Both the position numbers and the translations under genes were made by a program. A stretch of DNA of 64,000 nt from the NCBI GenBank assembly GCA_040007095.1, contig JBDTVS010000209.1:14022-78021 (forward strand), in the 5' to 3' direction. The notes beneath the pieces were generated by a model. The model did no database searches. It was not told the origin of the DNA and saw only the letters and a program-made list of their open reading frames with translations. This DNA comes from JBDTVS01 sp040007095 (lineage in GTDB: Bacteria; Acidobacteriota; Vicinamibacteria; Vicinamibacterales; CAVVIG01). Shown here piece after piece: positions 62,045 through 64,000 of the stretch. Position 1 is the stretch's first letter. The number at the start of each line of letters is the position of its first letter.

Positions 62045-64000
62045 ATGCGCTGCGGGCAGAGACGCCTGACGTTGACCTTCGCCGTGCTGCTGGCGTTTGC
62101 CCCGGCCAGGTTTCGCGGCTTACACGCTTCATCGGCGCCGCCTCAGGCGCCGTCCTCCGCGACGGCTTCCACGCCGGCGGCGGTATTCAACCAGTACTGC
62201 GTCACCTGCCACAATTCGAGGCTGAAGACCGCGGGCCTCGTCATCGACCCTACGGAGGTGTCCAGGGCCGGCGCCGATCCCGATGTCTGGGAGAGGTGGG
62301 AGAAAGTCGTCCGGAAGCTGCGCTCGTCCACCATGCCGCCGGCCGGTGCCCCCCGGCCCGATCAGGCAACCTACGATGCGGTCGCGACCTTCCTGGAAAA
62401 CGAGCTCGACCGCGCGGCTGTCGCCACACCGAATCCCGGCGCGCTGCCGCTGCTTCATCGCCTGAGCCGCACGGAATACGAGAACGCCGTGCGGGACCTC
62501 TTGGCGGTCGACGCGTTGCCGAAGGAGATGGACTATTCGCTGCTGCTTCCGTCCGACAACGTCAGCAGCGGGTTCGACAACATCGCGGATCTGCTGTTTG
62601 TCTCGCCGACCGCGATGGAGCGCTACGTCGAGGCGGCGAGAAAAATCAGCCGTCTTGCCGTCGGCGATCCGACGCTGCCGCCACTGGTCAACATCCACCG
62701 CCTGCACCCGGAACAGTGGCAGGACGCGCGGGTCGAGGATCTCTCGCTCGGTACGCGCGGAGGCCTGGCGATCCGCACCTACTTTCCCCTCGACGCCGAC
62801 TACCTCGTCAAAGTGGATGTCGCCGGCGCGCCTCGTGATGCCCACCAGATCGAGATTACGGTTGACGACGAACGGGTCCAGCTGACGGCGATAGGCGGCA
62901 ATGCGGGAGCGGGGCGGGGAGGCGGCCGGGGCGCGGCAGCACGCCCGCTTGAATTCCGCCTTCCGATCAAGGCCGGTCCCAGGCTCGTGGGCGTCACCTT
63001 CATCGAGCACACACAGGCGCGCGACGAAGAGACGCTTCGTCCACGGATGCGGGGCAGAGGCACGCAGCCCGCGCTCGCCAGCGTGACCATCAGCGGGCCG
63101 TACAACGTCACCGGCCCCGGCGACACGCCGAGCCGCCGCCGCATTTTTGTCTGCGGTCCGTCGGCAGGGCCGTCAGGCGGGATCGCCAGCGCGAAGGACG
63201 GCGACGAGCTCGCCTGCGCCACGCGGATTCTCTCGGCGCTGGCGCGTCGAGCCTACCGGCGTCCCGCAACCGAGGCGGACGTCCAGCGCTTGATGCCGTT
63301 CTACACGGCGGGGCGGTCGGAAGGCGGATTCGATCGGGGCATCCAGCGGGCGCTCGAGCGGGTGCTCGTGAGTCCGCAGTTTCTGTTTCGCATCGAGCAC
63401 GAATCGCCGGACGTCCCGCCGGGCTCGCCGTATCGCATCACCGCTCTGGAGCTCGCGTCCCGCGCGTCGTTCTTTCTCTGGAGCAGCATTCCTGATGAAG
63501 AACTCCTCGACGCGGCGGACGCAGGGCGGTTCGGCACTCCGGAAGCACTCGAGCGTCAGGTCCAGCGCATGCTGGCCGATCCCCGTTCCAATTCACTGGT
63601 GACGAACTTTGCCGCCCAATGGCTGTTCTTGCGCGATATCGAGGCGAAGCAGCCGGACGAGCTCCTGTTCCCCGACTTCGACGAGACCCTACGAAGCGCG
63701 TTTCATCGTGAGACCGAGCTCTTTCTCGACAGCATCCTGCGGGAGAATCGCAGCGTGCTCGAACTGCTGACGGCGAATTACACCTTCGTCAACGAACGTC
63801 TCGCCATGCATTACGGTATTCCCAACGTGCAGGGGAGCGATTTTCGACGCGTGACGTTCCCCGACGGCAGCCCGCGCGGTGGGCTGCTGGGGCAGGGCAG
63901 TGTGCTGACGCTCACCTCGTACGCGACACGAACGTCTCCGGTGTTGCGCGGCAAATGGGTGTTGGACAATCTGCTGGCGGCGCCGCCACCGCCGCCACCG
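62045..64000 (+). CDS. DUF1592/DUF1588-type c-cytochrome protein, 3' end outside window
   Basis: The visible 652 codons start with a leader (RRLTLTFAVLLAFAPARF). A c-haem domain (YCVTCHNSRLKTAGL) comes next. Then come DUF1587 (LHRLSRTEYENAVRDLLAVD), a carbohydrate-binding-like beta region around residues 220-350, DUF1595 (LARRAYRRPATEADVQRLM), and DUF1592 (QFLFRIEHE, LASRASFFLWSSIPDEEL, DFDETLRSAFHRETELFLD, LTANYTFVNERLAMHYGI). DUF1588 begins (GLLGQGSVLTLTSYATRTSP) before the window ends; DUF1585 is expected beyond. These are large periplasmic cytochromes of Planctomycetota and Acidobacteriota with no known substrate. An in-frame ATG lies at 62015. Confidence 0.9.
   Translation, partial: MRCGQRRLTLTFAVLLAFAPARFRGLHASSAPPQAPSSATASTPAAVFNQYCVTCHNSRLKTAGLVIDPTEVSRAGADPDVWERWEKVVRKLRSSTMPPAGAPRPDQATYDAVATFLENELDRAAVATPNPGALPLLHRLSRTEYENAVRDLLAVDALPKEMDYSLLLPSDNVSSGFDNIADLLFVSPTAMERYVEAARKISRLAVGDPTLPPLVNIHRLHPEQWQDARVEDLSLGTRGGLAIRTYFPLDADYLVKVDVAGAPRDAHQIEITVDDERVQLTAIGGNAGAGRGGGRGAAARPLEFRLPIKAGPRLVGVTFIEHTQARDEETLRPRMRGRGTQPALASVTISGPYNVTGPGDTPSRRRIFVCGPSAGPSGGIASAKDGDELACATRILSALARRAYRRPATEADVQRLMPFYTAGRSEGGFDRGIQRALERVLVSPQFLFRIEHESPDVPPGSPYRITALELASRASFFLWSSIPDEELLDAADAGRFGTPEALERQVQRMLADPRSNSLVTNFAAQWLFLRDIEAKQPDELLFPDFDETLRSAFHRETELFLDSILRENRSVLELLTANYTFVNERLAMHYGIPNVQGSDFRRVTFPDGSPRGGLLGQGSVLTLTSYATRTSPVLRGKWVLDNLLAAPPPPPP

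Overview
The window is high-GC bacterial DNA with dense coding on both strands. It has no rRNA, tRNA, CRISPR array, phage region or transposase gene that I can recognise. The gene content points to an Acidobacteriota genome, probably of the Vicinamibacteria type. It includes a large Oar-like TonB receptor with a carboxypeptidase-regulatory N-terminus, periplasmic PQQ dehydrogenases, c-type cytochromes of the DUF1592 kind, a CRTAC1/UnbV lipoprotein, DUF6152, lipocalin-like and VOC proteins, and many Tat or Sec leaders. This assignment is inference from family content, not from a marker gene.

Layout: 0.2-5.6 kb is a minus-strand block (DUF6986 lyase-like protein, small unknown, TIM-barrel isomerase, DUF523-DUF1722 protein, IMPDH/GMP-reductase-family enzyme). 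6.0-10.3 kb carries a DsrE-like Tat protein, a polyphosphate-glucokinase-like ROK kinase and a GH15 glucoamylase. 10.4-16.2 kb holds an ankyrin protein, a DUF2568 membrane protein beside an acetyltransferase remnant, and a SNF2 helicase followed two bases later by a SWIM zinc-finger protein. 16.5-18.5 kb is the 3' half of a TonB receptor with a 162-bp repeat element at its broken end. 18.5-24.7 kb holds secreted lipocalin-like, DUF6152, ABM and PQQ sugar dehydrogenase proteins and an MmgE/PrpD protein. 25.1-28.4 kb is a tight four-gene membrane-stress operon (XRE regulator, NfeD-like, flotillin, PspA) with a readable promoter and operator. 28.5-29.7 kb pairs a papain-like protease with a chagasin-type inhibitor.

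30-43.7 kb has a PLP aminotransferase, a TPR/CRTAC1 lipoprotein pair, an exported methyltransferase-like protein, two ABC half-transporters, a TonB-C protein and a beta-propeller-like protein. 44.2-51.5 kb holds a dihaem cytochrome with two PQQ alcohol-type dehydrogenases carrying an extra Asp typical of lanthanide enzymes, plus a frameshifted receiver/PAS pseudogene. 51.6-64 kb holds an alpha/beta hydrolase, a cytochrome-copper monooxygenase-TPR fusion, VOC proteins, an intact TonB receptor, a cupin, an ankyrin protein and a DUF1592-type cytochrome that runs off the window.

The most unusual non-coding signal is a family of interspersed elements, mostly 162-166 bp, with terminal inverted repeats and a shared core. 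Members fall into at least four end types. One 51-bp copy has the ends but no core. A second family of short, roughly 9-nt-periodic repeats (ACCACAAGG / ACCACCGAG type) is scattered between genes.
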